In this document: piece by piece, positions 15,051 to 25,214 of the stretch
Layout: each line of letters opens with the position of its first letter
Numbering within the stretch: the first letter of the stretch is position 1
Assembly (NCBI GenBank): GCA_016186045.1
Contig: JACPMJ010000015.1
Coordinates: forward strand, 1 to 41,187
DNA: 41,187 nucleotides
Reading direction: 5' to 3'
Source of the DNA: Candidatus Uhrbacteria bacterium
GTDB lineage: Bacteria > Patescibacteriota > Patescibacteriia > JACQRZ01
Notes under the pieces: model-generated
The model's input: only the letters and a program-made list of their open reading frames with translations
Database searches by the model: none
What the model was told of the DNA's origin: nothing
Position numbers and translations under genes: made by a program

Positions 15051-15716
15051 ATGAACCATTACGAAATCTTAGCGATTATCAGCGGAAAATATGCAGAACC
15101 AGAAGCTGCAGCTATCCTCACATCCGTTGAGCAAACAATAAAAAAACACGCGTCCGCATTCCATTATTCGCAAAATCTTGAACGAAAAAAGCTCGCGTAT
15201 CCTATCCAGCACCACTCCTATGGAACATACATTCTTATGGAGTTTGATGCTGACGCGCGTGCATTCGCATCCATTGACCATGAGATGCGGCATACCAATG
15301 AACTCATCCGATATACCATTGTCCGAAAAGAAAAAGTAGGGGCGCCAAAAGATCTCGAACGAAAAGAGCAAAGAATACAGAGCGCATCTGTACCCGGAAC
15401 AGCTCCCGTCTCTCCTCGCATGCACGTGCCAGTTCCTGTCTTTGCACAGACACGCGCGCCATCTGCCGACTTTATTCCTGCTTCACCTACCGCTCCCATC
15501 ATGCAGGCGCCGCTCCAAGAATCAGCGCCGATATCGCCCGTGTATCAGCCGGAAAAGAAAGAGGAGGTTATGCCAACGCTCGACCTTGACGCCGCGCTCA
15601 CTCCTCCAGAAGAACCACAAGCAGAATCAGAAGACACAAAGAAAAAACAAAAAAAAGTCACCTATGAAGAGCTTGACAAAAAGTTAGACGAAATTCTGAA
15701 CAACACTATTCTTTAA
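15051..15716 (+). CDS. rpsF: Ribosomal protein bS6 with long C-terminal extension
   Basis: bS6 of the small ribosomal subunit, binding with bS18 to the central domain of 16S rRNA. Residues 1-100 are the normal S6 fold (MNHYEILAIISGKYAE, KKLAYPI, YGTYILMEFDAD, LIRYTIVRKEK). The protein is 221 aa, about twice the usual length: residues about 105-190 are a Pro/Ala-rich disordered stretch, then an acidic/basic helix ends in YEELDKKLDEILNNTIL. A short LDKKLDEIL-type end is typical of S6 in this lineage (recalled, not checked); the Pro-rich insert is the extra part. It leads the operon, with ssb 15 nt behind. Confidence 0.93.
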   Translation: MNHYEILAIISGKYAEPEAAAILTSVEQTIKKHASAFHYSQNLERKKLAYPIQHHSYGTYILMEFDADARAFASIDHEMRHTNELIRYTIVRKEKVGAPKDLERKEQRIQSASVPGTAPVSPRMHVPVPVFAQTRAPSADFIPASPTAPIMQAPLQESAPISPVYQPEKKEEVMPTLDLDAALTPPEEPQAESEDTKKKQKKVTYEELDKKLDEILNNTIL

Positions 15717-15731
15717 ATTTAAAAAAATCGT

Positions 15732-16163
15732 ATGGACCTCAATAAAGTCATGCTCATCGGCCGCCTGACAAAAAATCCCGAACTGCGATCTACGCCAAGC
15801 GGTCAAAGCGTCACATCATTTTCTTTAGCAACAAACCGCGTATTCACGGATGCCAACGGTCAAAAGCAGGAACGGGCGGAATTTCATAATATTGTCGCAT
15901 GGGGAAAGCTCGCGGAAATTTGCAGTCAATACCTTGCAAAAGGGCGGCGCGCGTATATTGAGGGCAGGCTTCAAACACGTGACTGGATGGGACAAGACCA
16001 GACAAAACGATACACCACGGAAGTTATCGCGGACAATATGATCATCTTAGACGCGCCATCCGGACAAGGGCAAAAACCCATTATTCCAAACGCGCCAAAT
16101 CAGTCGCCGCAAAAACAAACATCTCAAGACGAAGAACATATTATTGAAGAAATACCTTTCTAA
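15732..16163 (+). CDS. ssb: Single-stranded DNA-binding protein
   Basis: A 143-aa SSB. The OB fold occupies residues 1-108 (MDLNKVMLIGRLTKNPELR, FSLATNR, FHNIVAWGKLAEICSQYLAKG, YIEGRLQTRDW). A Gln/Pro-rich linker follows, then an acidic tip ending EEIPF, the docking peptide for replication and repair partners. It coats single-stranded DNA as a tetramer (family knowledge). Its place between rpsF and rpsR is the widely conserved bacterial order. Confidence 0.96.
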   Translation: MDLNKVMLIGRLTKNPELRSTPSGQSVTSFSLATNRVFTDANGQKQERAEFHNIVAWGKLAEICSQYLAKGRRAYIEGRLQTRDWMGQDQTKRYTTEVIADNMIILDAPSGQGQKPIIPNAPNQSPQKQTSQDEEHIIEEIPF

Positions 16164-16175
16164 TATTCATGCTCT

Positions 16176-16406
16176 ATGGCAGCTCCACAAAAACAGCAAA
16201 ACAGAAAAAGGGATTGTTATTTCTGCGTACATGCGCAGGAAGAGATTGATTACAAGGAGGCCCAACTCTTACGCAGATTCATCTCTTCATATGGAAAAAT
16301 CGCCCCACGCAGGCGTACCGGCACCTGTGCCATGCATCAACGCAAGCTCAGCCATGCCATTAAGCGCGCACGTATCATGGCGCTTCTTCCATTTGTCATA
16401 CAATAA
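16176..16406 (+). CDS. rpsR: Ribosomal protein bS18
   Basis: A 76-aa small-subunit protein, partner of bS6. Core motif [43 protein letters not shown] is intact (given here by name; residues about 25-67). Cys14, Cys17, Cys51 and His54 form a likely zinc site of the C-plus type of bS18. It starts 13 nt after ssb; no strong ribosome site, so translation is probably coupled. Confidence 0.95.
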   Translation: MAAPQKQQNRKRDCYFCVHAQEEIDYKEAQLLRRFISSYGKIAPRRRTGTCAMHQRKLSHAIKRARIMALLPFVIQ

Positions 16407-16420
16407 AGTTACACCTTCCT

Positions 16421-16987
16421 ATGGCGGTCCTTCCCTCTCTCAACTCAATACGCGTTGGCGTACGCATTCTTATCAATGGGGAGCCATGTCAAGTTGTTTC
16501 CGCAAACTTCATGCGTTGCCAACAGCGCCAGCCGGTCATGCAGACAAAGCTTCGAAATCTTATAAACGGAAAGGTCATTGAGATCAGTATTAAACCCGGT
16601 GATCGCATTGAAGAAGCGGATCTTGAAAAAAAACACGCGGATTATCTCTACAGCGATACCAAGGGCATCTACTTTATGGATACTGAATCCTACGAACAAG
16701 TATCTATTGATTCTGAAATCATCGGAGAGCGCAAAGAGCTTCTCAAAGAAGGAACTCAAATAGAGGTTCTTTATTTCAGAGAACAGCCTATTGCCGTAAA
16801 TCTTCCTCCAAAAATCGATCTCAAAGTAACAAGCGCACCCCCGGGCATTCGAGGTGACTCATCCGGCAATGTGACAAAGCAGATCACACTGGAAACAGGG
16901 CTCATAATCAATGCGCCTCTTTTTATTAAAGAAGGAGATATGGTGCGCGTGAACACCGATACCATGGAATATGTAGAGCGAGCCTAA
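16421..16987 (+). CDS. efp: Elongation factor P with a non-canonical tip
   Basis: A 188-aa three-domain factor that enters the ribosomal E site and relieves stalling on polyproline. Domain I (KOW-like) covers about 1-65, and the two OB domains follow; the C-terminal signature PPGIRGDSSGNVTKQITLETG is clear. The domain I loop that normally carries PGKGxAF with the modified Lys (Arg in other lineages) instead reads RCQQRQPV (32-39), so the modified position aligns with Gln35, next to Arg36. No epmA/epmB, earP or ymfI-type modification gene is nearby. The many PP runs in neighbouring proteins (bS6, the 33896 protein) make a working EF-P relevant. It is the last gene of its operon. Confidence 0.94.
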   Translation: MAVLPSLNSIRVGVRILINGEPCQVVSANFMRCQQRQPVMQTKLRNLINGKVIEISIKPGDRIEEADLEKKHADYLYSDTKGIYFMDTESYEQVSIDSEIIGERKELLKEGTQIEVLYFREQPIAVNLPPKIDLKVTSAPPGIRGDSSGNVTKQITLETGLIINAPLFIKEGDMVRVNTDTMEYVERA

Positions 16988-16995
16988 GCAGCTTG

Positions 16996-17030
16996 TCCTC
17001 CTAAATTTTACGAAGTAAAATTTAGGAGGA
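16996..17030. repeat. Perfect 16-bp hairpin between efp and recA
   Basis: TCCTCCTAAATTTTAC (16996-17011), loop GAA, then its exact inverse (17015-17030). The ends carry TCCTCC and AGGAGGA. No T tract follows directly on the plus strand, so it is distinct from the terminator at 17043; it may protect mRNA 3' ends. Confidence 0.7.
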
Positions 17031-17042
17031 TGAAGAGAAAAT

Positions 17043-17069
17043 AAAATCCGGCACAGCGCCGGATTTTTT
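17043..17069. terminator. Bidirectional terminator of efp and recA
   Basis: AAAATCCGGC, loop ACAGC, GCCGGATTTT with T extension. Flanked by A and T runs, it can stop transcription from both convergent operons. Confidence 0.9.
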
Positions 17070-17096
17070 ATATGTCACAAACACATTGTTTGTCGC

Positions 17097-18167
17097 CTAC
17101 TCCTCCGCCGCATCCGTATCGGCAACTGCGCGAATGGGTATCCGCTCTTCGCCGCTCCGCGCCGCATCCAGCACAGAATTTCTGACCCGTATGAGTATAT
17201 CTGAATTCGTTGCTAAAAATATCTTTGCTTGTTCCCTGCCCACGCCGAGTTTTGTATCCTCATGCGCATAGGTGTTCCCTGTTTTTGCAATCACCTTGTA
17301 CTCTACTGCGCTGTCTAAGATATCTCCGGCAATGGAAATACCCTCATTGTACATGATGTCAAATTCCGTTGTTTTGAAGGGCGGCGCAACTTTATTTTTC
17401 ACGATTTTTACCTTTGTACGGTTTCCAATAATCCGTTCACCCTGTTTGATATTCGCGGACCTGCGAACCTCTATACGCACTGACGAATAAAATTTCAGCG
17501 CCATGCCGCCGGTGGTTGTTTCCGGATTGCCAAAATACACACCGATTTTTTGCCGCGTTTGATTGATGAATACGACAATTGTTTTTGTCTTGCTCACAAT
17601 GGCGGTAAGTTTGCGAAGCGCCTGACTCATCAATCGCGCCTGCAGACCCATGTGTGAATCGCCGATATCCCCCTCCACTTCTGCTTTTGGCGTCAATGCG
17701 GCGACAGAATCCACCACTACCACGTCCACCGCGTTTGATCGCACAAGTGTCTCCACGATTTCCAGTGCCTGTTCACCATTGTCCGGCTGAGAGATGAGCA
17801 TCTCATTGATATTGATACCTAATCTGCGTGCATAATCCGGGTCCAAAGCATGCTCTGCGTCAACAAATGCCGCAACGCCACCCTCTTTTTGCACCTGCGC
17901 GATGATATGCTGAGCAAGGGTCGTCTTTCCGGATGATTCCGGTCCATAAATCTCAATAACACGGCCTCGCGGCACGCCGCCCACGCCAAGCGCAATATCA
18001 AGTGAGAGGCATCCGGTGGAGACAGATTCCACGTTCATGCTTTTTGCCTCGCCAAGTTTCATGATTGCTCCATCTCCGAATCGATCCTTTATCTGGTCAA
18101 TGGCTTCGCAAACCGCTTTTGCGCGATCTTTGTCAGATAGTTTCTCGTAGTCTTCGTATGTTGTCAT
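17097..18167 (-). CDS. recA: Recombinase A
   Basis: A 356-aa RecA that forms ATP-dependent filaments on single-stranded DNA for strand exchange and SOS co-protease activity. The N-terminal helix is followed by Walker [10 protein letters not shown], Walker [11 protein letters not shown], the loop L1 region [15 protein letters not shown] and the L2 region with NPETTTGG. The C-terminus ends in an acidic tail (ADTDAAEE). The ATG at 18167 (TTYEDYEKL) is preferred to an in-frame TTG at 18182. It lies 18 nt after the RodZ-like gene and is probably co-transcribed with it. I see no SOS-box upstream of the operon. Confidence 0.97.
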   Translation of the reverse strand: MTTYEDYEKLSDKDRAKAVCEAIDQIKDRFGDGAIMKLGEAKSMNVESVSTGCLSLDIALGVGGVPRGRVIEIYGPESSGKTTLAQHIIAQVQKEGGVAAFVDAEHALDPDYARRLGININEMLISQPDNGEQALEIVETLVRSNAVDVVVVDSVAALTPKAEVEGDIGDSHMGLQARLMSQALRKLTAIVSKTKTIVVFINQTRQKIGVYFGNPETTTGGMALKFYSSVRIEVRRSANIKQGERIIGNRTKVKIVKNKVAPPFKTTEFDIMYNEGISIAGDILDSAVEYKVIAKTGNTYAHEDTKLGVGREQAKIFLATNSDILIRVRNSVLDAARSGEERIPIRAVADTDAAEE

Positions 18168-18185
18168 ATTGATTTTTCTCAACCG

Positions 18186-18893
18186 TTAATTTTTATAGCT
18201 ATACGTTTTTTGTTTTTCAAATATCACCTTTCGTATCATGCTCTGCGGCCTGCTGAACTTTTTTGAGACAGTTACCGTGATCACGTTCATGCCGTCACTC
18301 AACGCAACTTCTTGAACAAACGTACCGTCCTGTTTCTTTGCCACCGCCTGACCGTTAATCGTGACGTGCGCCTCTTTTCTCGTTTGTCCGGAAACCACGA
18401 TTTGTTCGGCGTCGCTTGAGGTGAACTCCTCCTGTGGCTGAAAGATGACAAGCTGAGGCGGCTGAAGTGCGCTCCAACCAAGAAACGCGATATACAAAAA
18501 CCCCACACTTATTCCAATCGTCAGAAAAAAATTACGAATAATGTTCGGCGTGACCCATAATGATGATGTACGAATAGTACGATATGCCTGTGGTACGGTA
18601 TGCGCCTGTGGATCATGCGTATCATACAGTGCGCATTCTTCAACATATTGTGCCTTCACTTGCTCCCAATTCAATCCTAAATAGGTGCTGTATGTCTTTA
18701 AAAAAAGTTCACGATACAGCATTTCCGGAATGCGGGCGTATTCATTTTTTTCCAAATACTCCAAATTTCTTTTTTGAATGCAAAGACCCTCCGCAATATC
18801 TTCCAATTGCAGTCCGTTTTGCTCCCTGATCTCCTGCAGGAGTTGTCCGATTCGTTGAGGCAGCCGCGCTGCGCTTCTCTGAAAATGTGCCAT
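18186..18893 (-). CDS. RodZ-like HTH membrane protein
   Basis: A 235-aa bitopic membrane protein. Residues about 15-80 form a cytoplasmic HTH_25 domain (RIGQLLQEIREQNGLQLEDI, YLEKNEYARIPEM). One transmembrane helix follows at about 120-141 (FFLTIGISVGFLYIAFLGW), then an outside beta domain of the DUF4115 or glucodextranase-B type (VVSGQTRKEAHVTINGQ, DGMNVITVTVSKK). RodZ links MreB to the wall machinery (family knowledge). In this genome MreB is not in the window, so a cell-shape role is inference. The start at 18893 is chosen because an extension to 18977 would run through its promoter. Confidence 0.85.
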   Translation of the reverse strand: MAHFQRSAARLPQRIGQLLQEIREQNGLQLEDIAEGLCIQKRNLEYLEKNEYARIPEMLYRELFLKTYSTYLGLNWEQVKAQYVEECALYDTHDPQAHTVPQAYRTIRTSSLWVTPNIIRNFFLTIGISVGFLYIAFLGWSALQPPQLVIFQPQEEFTSSDAEQIVVSGQTRKEAHVTINGQAVAKKQDGTFVQEVALSDGMNVITVTVSKKFSRPQSMIRKVIFEKQKTYSYKN

Positions 18894-18909
18894 AAAAACT
18901 CTTTTCTTT

Positions 18910-18937
18910 ATTGTAGAGAAAGAAAAAAAGATGGCAA
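18910..18937 (-). promoter_or_regulatory. Promoter of the rodZ-like/recA operon
   Basis: TTGCCA (18932-18937), 16-nt spacer, TACAAT (18910-18915). The leader would be about 10 nt. Confidence 0.7.
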
Positions 18938-18973
18938 GTGTACATCTTTGCGCTTCCTGAACACTTCTATGAC

Positions 18974-21226
18974 TCAAAAGTATACTTTCTCAATTTCCTC
19001 CTCTTCATCCTGCTCATCCTCTGACGCATATTCGTGTTCACTATCTCCTTGCACAAGTACCTGACGAGGTTTTGCGCCATCTCCCGGTCCAATGAGTCCT
19101 TGCTCCTCCAAAAGATCCAAAAGTCGTGCGGCTCGCGCATATCCCACGCGCAATCGACGCTGGAGCAGAGATGCGGATGCTTTTTTTGCTTGGAGAATGA
19201 CTGCACGCGCCTCTGACAAAAGATCGTCTTCTTCATCGTCATATCTCTCATCAGTTCCAGTCAAGGCGCTGCCATTTCCATTCCGTTCGGTAACACCCTC
19301 CTCATATGCCGGAGCGCCGCTTTCTTTTAATACCCCAACGACGCGCTCAATCTCCTCATCAGACACAAACGATCCCTGAATACGAACAGGTTTTGAAAGT
19401 TCCGCGGAGATAAAAAGCATATCCCCGCGTCCGATCAGACGTTCTGCACCCGGACAGTCTAAGATGGTGCGTGAATCCATTTGCGAGGCAACGGCAAACG
19501 CAATGCGCGATGTAATATTCGCTTTGATAAGACCGGTAATAACATCTACTGATGGCCGTTGAGTAGCAAGTATAAGATGGATGCCCACTGCGCGCGCCAT
19601 TTGCGCCAACCGGATGATGAGACTTTCCGCCTCTGGCCCGACTGTTGCCATGATATCCGCAAGCTCGTCAATGACAATAACGATATATGGAAGCTTCTCC
19701 TTATACGCGGCATTGTATGCGGCAATATCGCGTTTGCCATATTTTGACAGTACATCAAACCTGCGCTCCATCTCTTTCACTGACCAACGCAAAGAGTTGA
19801 TAGTCTTTTTTACATCTGTGATAACCGGCGTAATGAGGTGCGGAATATCATTATAACATGGCAGTTCCACACGTTTGGGGTCTATTAAAATAAACTTGAG
19901 CTCGTCCGGACCATTCTGAAATAACAGACTCATAATCACAGTATTGATACATACCGTCTTCCCTGATCCGGTGGATCCTGCGATAAGCAGATGCGGCATG
20001 GAAATAATGTTTGCAAGCCATGGTTTTCCGGAAACGTCTTTTCCAAGTATCATATGCATATTGTTTTTTCGCTTCTGGAACTCCTCTGATTCTAAAATTT
20101 GACGCAACGTGACAAGCGCGACTTTCTGGTTTGGTACCTCAATGCCAACCAATGACTTGCCGGGAATGGGCGCTTCTATGCGGATGGGATGCGCCGCAAG
20201 TGCGAGTGCGAGGTCATTATGAAGAGCAGTCAGCGATGTAAGTCGCACGCCTTCCGCCGGCTTGAGCGTAAACTGCGTCACCGTAGGTCCCACATTTACC
20301 TCCCCCATCTCCACGGGAATGCCAAAATTTTCCAACGTGCGCTGAATGACAATTTTTTTATTTTTTATGTCAACGCTCAATGGATCATATGCGACATGCT
20401 TCAAAAGATCCAATGGAATATTGATCTTGGGACGTTTTTTTGACTGAAGCATTCCAAGTTCCGGTTCTTTCTCAGATACATCGTCTTTTTTCTTCGAAAT
20501 TTTTTGTTCAATGAATTGTATGGTCTTCTTTGAAAAATCAGGCAGCTGCATAGATGATTGCGCGCTGGTGACTTCCCGCTGATCTATATGTGAAGAAGTG
20601 TCGGCATCCAATATGATGCGTTTCTCTTGCGCCTGTCCAAAACCAGGCAGTTTTATGCATCCCTTGCAGATCGCTCCCATGCGCTTCATGATCTCGTGCA
20701 GTGAAAGGTTACATACGATCAGCACCGCGCTGATAAAAATTGCAATCAGAATCACAAGCGCGCCCCAAAATCCTACAATCATCTGAAAGGAATACGATAA
20801 AAAATATCCGACAACACCGCCGCCTCCGCCGCCTAACGCGATCTTTAGCGCGTGTTCCGGTGTAAATCCAAGATGCCAAAAGGCAGTAAATGCGGAAAGT
20901 GCGAGTGCCAGGCCGATCATGTGTATGATATGAAGCTGTTGGGATTCTTTTCTTAATACAAGCAGTCCGAACAATACGATAGCAATGGGAATAAACACTT
21001 TTGTTGTGCCAAAGAGTATGCCGAGCCAATGCGCAATCCATATGCCTGCCCTGCCGGTAAGCCCCATCAAACTTAACGCAAAGAGTACGCCAAGTGTAAG
21101 GAAAAAAATGCTCGCAATGCCATGCCACACTTCCGGAGTAATATGTTCTTTGAGCATATGAAAAAATGCCCTCTGGCGAGGGGAAGACTGGCGGCTTTGT
21201 GACGAATATTTTTCTTTTCTCTTCAT
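18974..21226 (-). CDS. ftsK: FtsK/SpoIIIE DNA translocase
   Basis: A 750-aa septal DNA pump. Four membrane segments lie in residues about 35-195, followed by a short charged linker (about 200-290, far shorter than in E. coli). The alpha/beta motor has Walker A GSTGSGKT and Walker B VIVIDELADIM plus the TQRPSVDVITG segment. The gamma winged-helix (ILQAKKASASLLQRRLRVGY, LLEEQGLIGPGDG) reads KOPS-like polarity sites (family knowledge). The protein ends in a long acidic tail (EDEQDEEEEIEKVYF), which is unusual. ATG at 21226 is preferred to a TTG three codons upstream. The promoter is unclear; an AT-rich stretch with TATGAT-like motifs lies at 21230-21280. Confidence 0.96.
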   Translation of the reverse strand: MKRKEKYSSQSRQSSPRQRAFFHMLKEHITPEVWHGIASIFFLTLGVLFALSLMGLTGRAGIWIAHWLGILFGTTKVFIPIAIVLFGLLVLRKESQQLHIIHMIGLALALSAFTAFWHLGFTPEHALKIALGGGGGGVVGYFLSYSFQMIVGFWGALVILIAIFISAVLIVCNLSLHEIMKRMGAICKGCIKLPGFGQAQEKRIILDADTSSHIDQREVTSAQSSMQLPDFSKKTIQFIEQKISKKKDDVSEKEPELGMLQSKKRPKINIPLDLLKHVAYDPLSVDIKNKKIVIQRTLENFGIPVEMGEVNVGPTVTQFTLKPAEGVRLTSLTALHNDLALALAAHPIRIEAPIPGKSLVGIEVPNQKVALVTLRQILESEEFQKRKNNMHMILGKDVSGKPWLANIISMPHLLIAGSTGSGKTVCINTVIMSLLFQNGPDELKFILIDPKRVELPCYNDIPHLITPVITDVKKTINSLRWSVKEMERRFDVLSKYGKRDIAAYNAAYKEKLPYIVIVIDELADIMATVGPEAESLIIRLAQMARAVGIHLILATQRPSVDVITGLIKANITSRIAFAVASQMDSRTILDCPGAERLIGRGDMLFISAELSKPVRIQGSFVSDEEIERVVGVLKESGAPAYEEGVTERNGNGSALTGTDERYDDEEDDLLSEARAVILQAKKASASLLQRRLRVGYARAARLLDLLEEQGLIGPGDGAKPRQVLVQGDSEHEYASEDEQDEEEEIEKVYF

Positions 21227-21286
21227 ATTGATCAAACATTGGCTGAATATAAACTAATCATATCATATTTTTTAATGTTTGAACAG

Positions 21287-21317
21287 AAAAAAACGCGCAT
21301 ATATATGCGCGTTTTTC
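21287..21317. terminator. Terminator after rpoC
   Basis: AAAACGCGCATA and its inverse around a 2-nt centre, with T runs on both strands. It lies 43 nt after the rpoC stop. Confidence 0.85.
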
Positions 21318-21359
21318 TTTTTTAAATTGACACTAAGTATTGAGTACTGGAGTACTATT

Positions 21360-24300
21360 TTATGTACCTTCGCGCACGCGGTATCCGGTTCCCACCGGTA
21401 TGAGTCTTCCAATGATAACATTTTCCTTGAGGCCCTCCAGACGATCCGGTTTCCCGGTAATCGCCGCATTGATAAGCACGCGGGCGGTCTCTTGAAATGA
21501 TGCCGCAGATAGCCAGCTACGCGTGGACAATGATGCCTTGGTAATGCCCATCAGCAACTCTTGCCCATGCGCCTCCTGTTTTTGTTCTGTATGTGCAATG
21601 GCGTTCGCTTCCAAAAACTCGGATAGTTCAACAATTTCTCCGGAAAGCAAATCCGTATCTCCGGTATCCAATACGTAGACGCGGGAAAACATCTGGCGCA
21701 CAATAATTTCAATATGCTTATCGCTCAATTTTTGCCCTTGAGAACTGTAAATCTTTTGAATTTCATTGATGATCAGTTTTTGTGTTTCCAGCTTGCCCCG
21801 ATATTTGTATATCAGCTGCAGGTCAGCGCTTCCTTCAGTAAGAAAATCCCCCGCGGCAACAAGATCGCCGTCCTTTACCACAAGGTATGCGCCGGGTGGA
21901 ATGATATATTCTTTGATATTGTGTGCGGATACCAGAACTTTTATGACATTTTTTTCACTACGCACCACGCCAGCACGTCGTGCCGCAATTTCATTACCAT
22001 CCTCGCTTATCCACAGAATAGCGCCTTCGGTAATTTCTTGACCATCTTTCACCAGAATTTCCGCCGACTTCTTTGCCTTGGCACTACGCTTCTTTTTCTC
22101 GTCTTCGTTTTTCTGCTGATTTGCTGATCGTTTCGAAAGCTTATACACATCTTCTTCCGTTCCTTCATAGGTAATGCTTACTATTCGCTGTCCGGCTCCA
22201 CTCTTCAGTACCTCTTTCCCGCTCTCAGCGCTGACAACAGATTTCTGTTTGTCTGAAATGGACACCTTTCCGCTTACCTCAACAATGACTGCTTTATTTT
22301 TTGGTATGCGCGCTTCAAACAGTTCTTCAACACGCGGTAAGCCTTGCGTAATATCCAATCCTGCGACTCCGCCGGTATGAAACGTACGCATTGTCAGCTG
22401 GGTTCCTGGCTCGCCAAGACTCTGCGCGGCGATAATCCCCACCGCAGTACCTGGCTTTGCCAAGATATTGTATGCAAGATCCACGCCATAGCATTTTTGG
22501 CATAACCCCTTTGATGCCTTGCAACTTAAAATAGATCGAATGCGCACCGTCTCAATGTGCGCGTCACGCAATACGCGAATATGCTCCTTGGTGATAAGCG
22601 CGCCCTTTGACACTATGACCGTACCGCTTGCATCTGCAATGCTTTCCGCAGCGGTTCTTCCAATAAGACGATCGTAAAAATTGATGTCAATCGCATCGCT
22701 TTCTTCTTTTATCATCAATGCGCCCTCACTATCCTTGCAATCATGAATGTTAATCACCACATCCTGTGATACGTCCACCAAACGGCGCGTGAGATATCCG
22801 GCGCTTGACGTGCGAAGCGCGGTATCCGCCAATCCCTTTCTGGCTCCATGCGTAGAGATGAAATATTCCAGCACGCCTAAGCCTTCCTTGAAACTGCTTT
22901 TTACCGCAAGCTCAATACACTCTGTGATAATCTTACTTCTTCGCTCTTGGAACGTGAGCAGTCCCATCTCATATTGCGTCTCTATCTCATCAATCTTTTG
23001 CTCTGCCTGTTTTATGATATCCGTCTTTTCTGAAAGAATAGGAATGTCATCCATGCCAAATGAAAGTCCTGACTGTGTCAGATAACGCCCGGAAAGCTCT
23101 TTGATATTATCCAAAATAACCGCAACTCGTTCCATGCCGCATCGTTCCAGACACTGCGCCACAATCTCCTGCATGTTTTTCTTATCCACGCGGTTGTTGT
23201 AAAACAGAATATCATTCGGCAAAATATTATTGAATAAAATTCTACCTACGGACGTTTCTATGAACCGCTTCTCCATGTCCTTTTCCGGAAGGCGACCGCG
23301 CAATTCCACTGATGGCCGCACAAAAATCCTCTCTCTCAAACCGATGCGTCCCATGGCATATTCAAGTTCTGCGGTTCGCTCATCGCTTATTTTCCGCACG
23401 TCTTGTTCTGCGCGCGCAAACTCTTCATCGGAAATATTCGTCATGTAAAATGCGCCCCATATCATGTCTTGCGTTGGGAGCGCGATTGGCTGGCCCGTTG
23501 CCGGCTTCAACAGATTCCTACTCGCGAGCATGAGGTCGCGCGCCTCCTGGCGCGCTTCTTCTGACAACGGAACATGAACTGCCATTTGATCCCCATCAAA
23601 GTCCGCATTAAATGCCGTACACACGAGTGGATGAATTTGGATCGCCTTTCCTTCAATAAGAATCGGCTTAAATGCCTGGATGCCTAACCGATGCAATGTC
23701 GGCGCGCGATTCAAAAGCACATATGATTCTTTCACGATTTCCTCAAGAATATCCCATACTTCGTCCCTGCCGGATTCTATAAATCGCGATGCGCTTCGAA
23801 CATTGTACACATACTCACGCTTAATAAGCTGGCTCATGATAAACGGCTTGAATAAATCCAACGCCATTTTTTTTGGCAATCCGCATTGATGCAGTTTCAA
23901 TTTCGGCCCCACCACAATGACGCTTCTACCGGAATAGTCAATGCGCTTTCCCAAAAGATTCTGGCGGAAACGACCGCGCTTCCCCTTGAGCATGTCCGCA
24001 AGGGATTTCAATACACGCTTTTGTCCAGTGGATGCAATGACTGTTTTCCCATGACGCGCGGAATTGTCTATGAGCGCATCCACTGCTTCCTGCAACATAC
24101 GCTTTTCATTTCGACAAATCACTTCTGGCGCTTTAAGCTCAACAAGCTGGCGTAACCGGTTATTCCTGTTTATGACCCGGCGATATAAATCATTCAGATC
24201 CGATGTTGCAAACCGTCCGCCATCCAACGCCACCATTGGGCGAAGATCCGGAGGAATCACCGGAATCGCGGTAAGTATTTCCCACTCCGGCCGGATGGCA

Positions 24301-25211
24301 TTTGTCATAAAACTTCGAATGAGTTTTGCGCGGCGCACAAGCTTTTCTTTTTTCACGCCCTGCGATTCTTCAATCTCTTTTTCAAGTGTTTGAGCAAGCG
24401 TAGGCATATCAAGCCGCGCAAGGAGCGTATGAATCGCCTCTGCGCCAATGCCTGCGCTGAAAATATGTCCATATTTCAATGATAGATCGCGATACGCGTT
24501 CTCACTCAAAATACGCATGGGTTTGATATTTTTCACTTCTTCTTCCGCACTGCGCACTTTTTCGTCAAGCGTATGCTGTGTCTCCGCCTTCATTTTCATA
24601 AGATCCTCAATTTGCCGCTCAATGCCTGTTTTTTCGTCTGCCTTTGTCTGCTGTTGGAGCTTTGAACGCAACTGATTGCCATGACGATTGTATTCATCGT
24701 CAAGCTGTTTACGCTTGGTTTTTGCCTCCTCGCGAACCTGCTCAAGCGTATGTGCCTTGAGCTCATCGTCAACATCAATAATGATAAAACTTGCGAAGTA
24801 AATGATTTTTTCCAAATTCTGGACGGAGATATCCAATGCCATGCCGATCTTGGATGGCACGCCGCGCAAAAACCAAATATGGGAAACCGGCGCCAAGAGA
24901 TCAATATGCCCCATGCGCTCGCGCCGTACAATGGACCGCGTCACTTCCACACCACACTTATCACAGACAATTCCCTTGTATCGAATTTTTTTATACTTTC
25001 CACAATAGCACTCCCAATCTTTGGTCGGCCCGAAAATGCGTTCGGAAAACAACCCGTCTTTTTCCGGACGTTGCGTGCGGTAATTGATGGTTTCCGGTTT
25101 TGTCACTTCTCCGTATGACCAACGGTGAATGTCATTCGGCGACGCAAGGCGCAGACGAATGGCGCTGAAGTCAAACGAGGAAATGGAATCTTTTGATTGT
25201 TCTTGCATCAT
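21360..25211 (-). CDS. rpoC: RNA polymerase beta' subunit
   Basis: A 1283-aa subunit. The N-terminal zinc ribbon has [13 protein letters not shown] with a following CDKCG. The clamp and active centre contain [12 protein letters not shown] near residue 537, whose three Asp hold the catalytic Mg2+. The trigger-loop region has [19 protein letters not shown]. The second zinc site is [13 protein letters not shown]. It starts 3 nt after rpoB (TAG GGT ATG) and shares its transcript. The length is normal for a bacterium without the large insertions of Proteobacteria. The start has two successive ATGs (25211 and 25208). Confidence 0.98.
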   Translation of the reverse strand: MMQEQSKDSISSFDFSAIRLRLASPNDIHRWSYGEVTKPETINYRTQRPEKDGLFSERIFGPTKDWECYCGKYKKIRYKGIVCDKCGVEVTRSIVRRERMGHIDLLAPVSHIWFLRGVPSKIGMALDISVQNLEKIIYFASFIIIDVDDELKAHTLEQVREEAKTKRKQLDDEYNRHGNQLRSKLQQQTKADEKTGIERQIEDLMKMKAETQHTLDEKVRSAEEEVKNIKPMRILSENAYRDLSLKYGHIFSAGIGAEAIHTLLARLDMPTLAQTLEKEIEESQGVKKEKLVRRAKLIRSFMTNAIRPEWEILTAIPVIPPDLRPMVALDGGRFATSDLNDLYRRVINRNNRLRQLVELKAPEVICRNEKRMLQEAVDALIDNSARHGKTVIASTGQKRVLKSLADMLKGKRGRFRQNLLGKRIDYSGRSVIVVGPKLKLHQCGLPKKMALDLFKPFIMSQLIKREYVYNVRSASRFIESGRDEVWDILEEIVKESYVLLNRAPTLHRLGIQAFKPILIEGKAIQIHPLVCTAFNADFDGDQMAVHVPLSEEARQEARDLMLASRNLLKPATGQPIALPTQDMIWGAFYMTNISDEEFARAEQDVRKISDERTAELEYAMGRIGLRERIFVRPSVELRGRLPEKDMEKRFIETSVGRILFNNILPNDILFYNNRVDKKNMQEIVAQCLERCGMERVAVILDNIKELSGRYLTQSGLSFGMDDIPILSEKTDIIKQAEQKIDEIETQYEMGLLTFQERRSKIITECIELAVKSSFKEGLGVLEYFISTHGARKGLADTALRTSSAGYLTRRLVDVSQDVVINIHDCKDSEGALMIKEESDAIDINFYDRLIGRTAAESIADASGTVIVSKGALITKEHIRVLRDAHIETVRIRSILSCKASKGLCQKCYGVDLAYNILAKPGTAVGIIAAQSLGEPGTQLTMRTFHTGGVAGLDITQGLPRVEELFEARIPKNKAVIVEVSGKVSISDKQKSVVSAESGKEVLKSGAGQRIVSITYEGTEEDVYKLSKRSANQQKNEDEKKKRSAKAKKSAEILVKDGQEITEGAILWISEDGNEIAARRAGVVRSEKNVIKVLVSAHNIKEYIIPPGAYLVVKDGDLVAAGDFLTEGSADLQLIYKYRGKLETQKLIINEIQKIYSSQGQKLSDKHIEIIVRQMFSRVYVLDTGDTDLLSGEIVELSEFLEANAIAHTEQKQEAHGQELLMGITKASLSTRSWLSAASFQETARVLINAAITGKPDRLEGLKENVIIGRLIPVGTGYRVREGT

Positions 25212-25214
25212 ACC

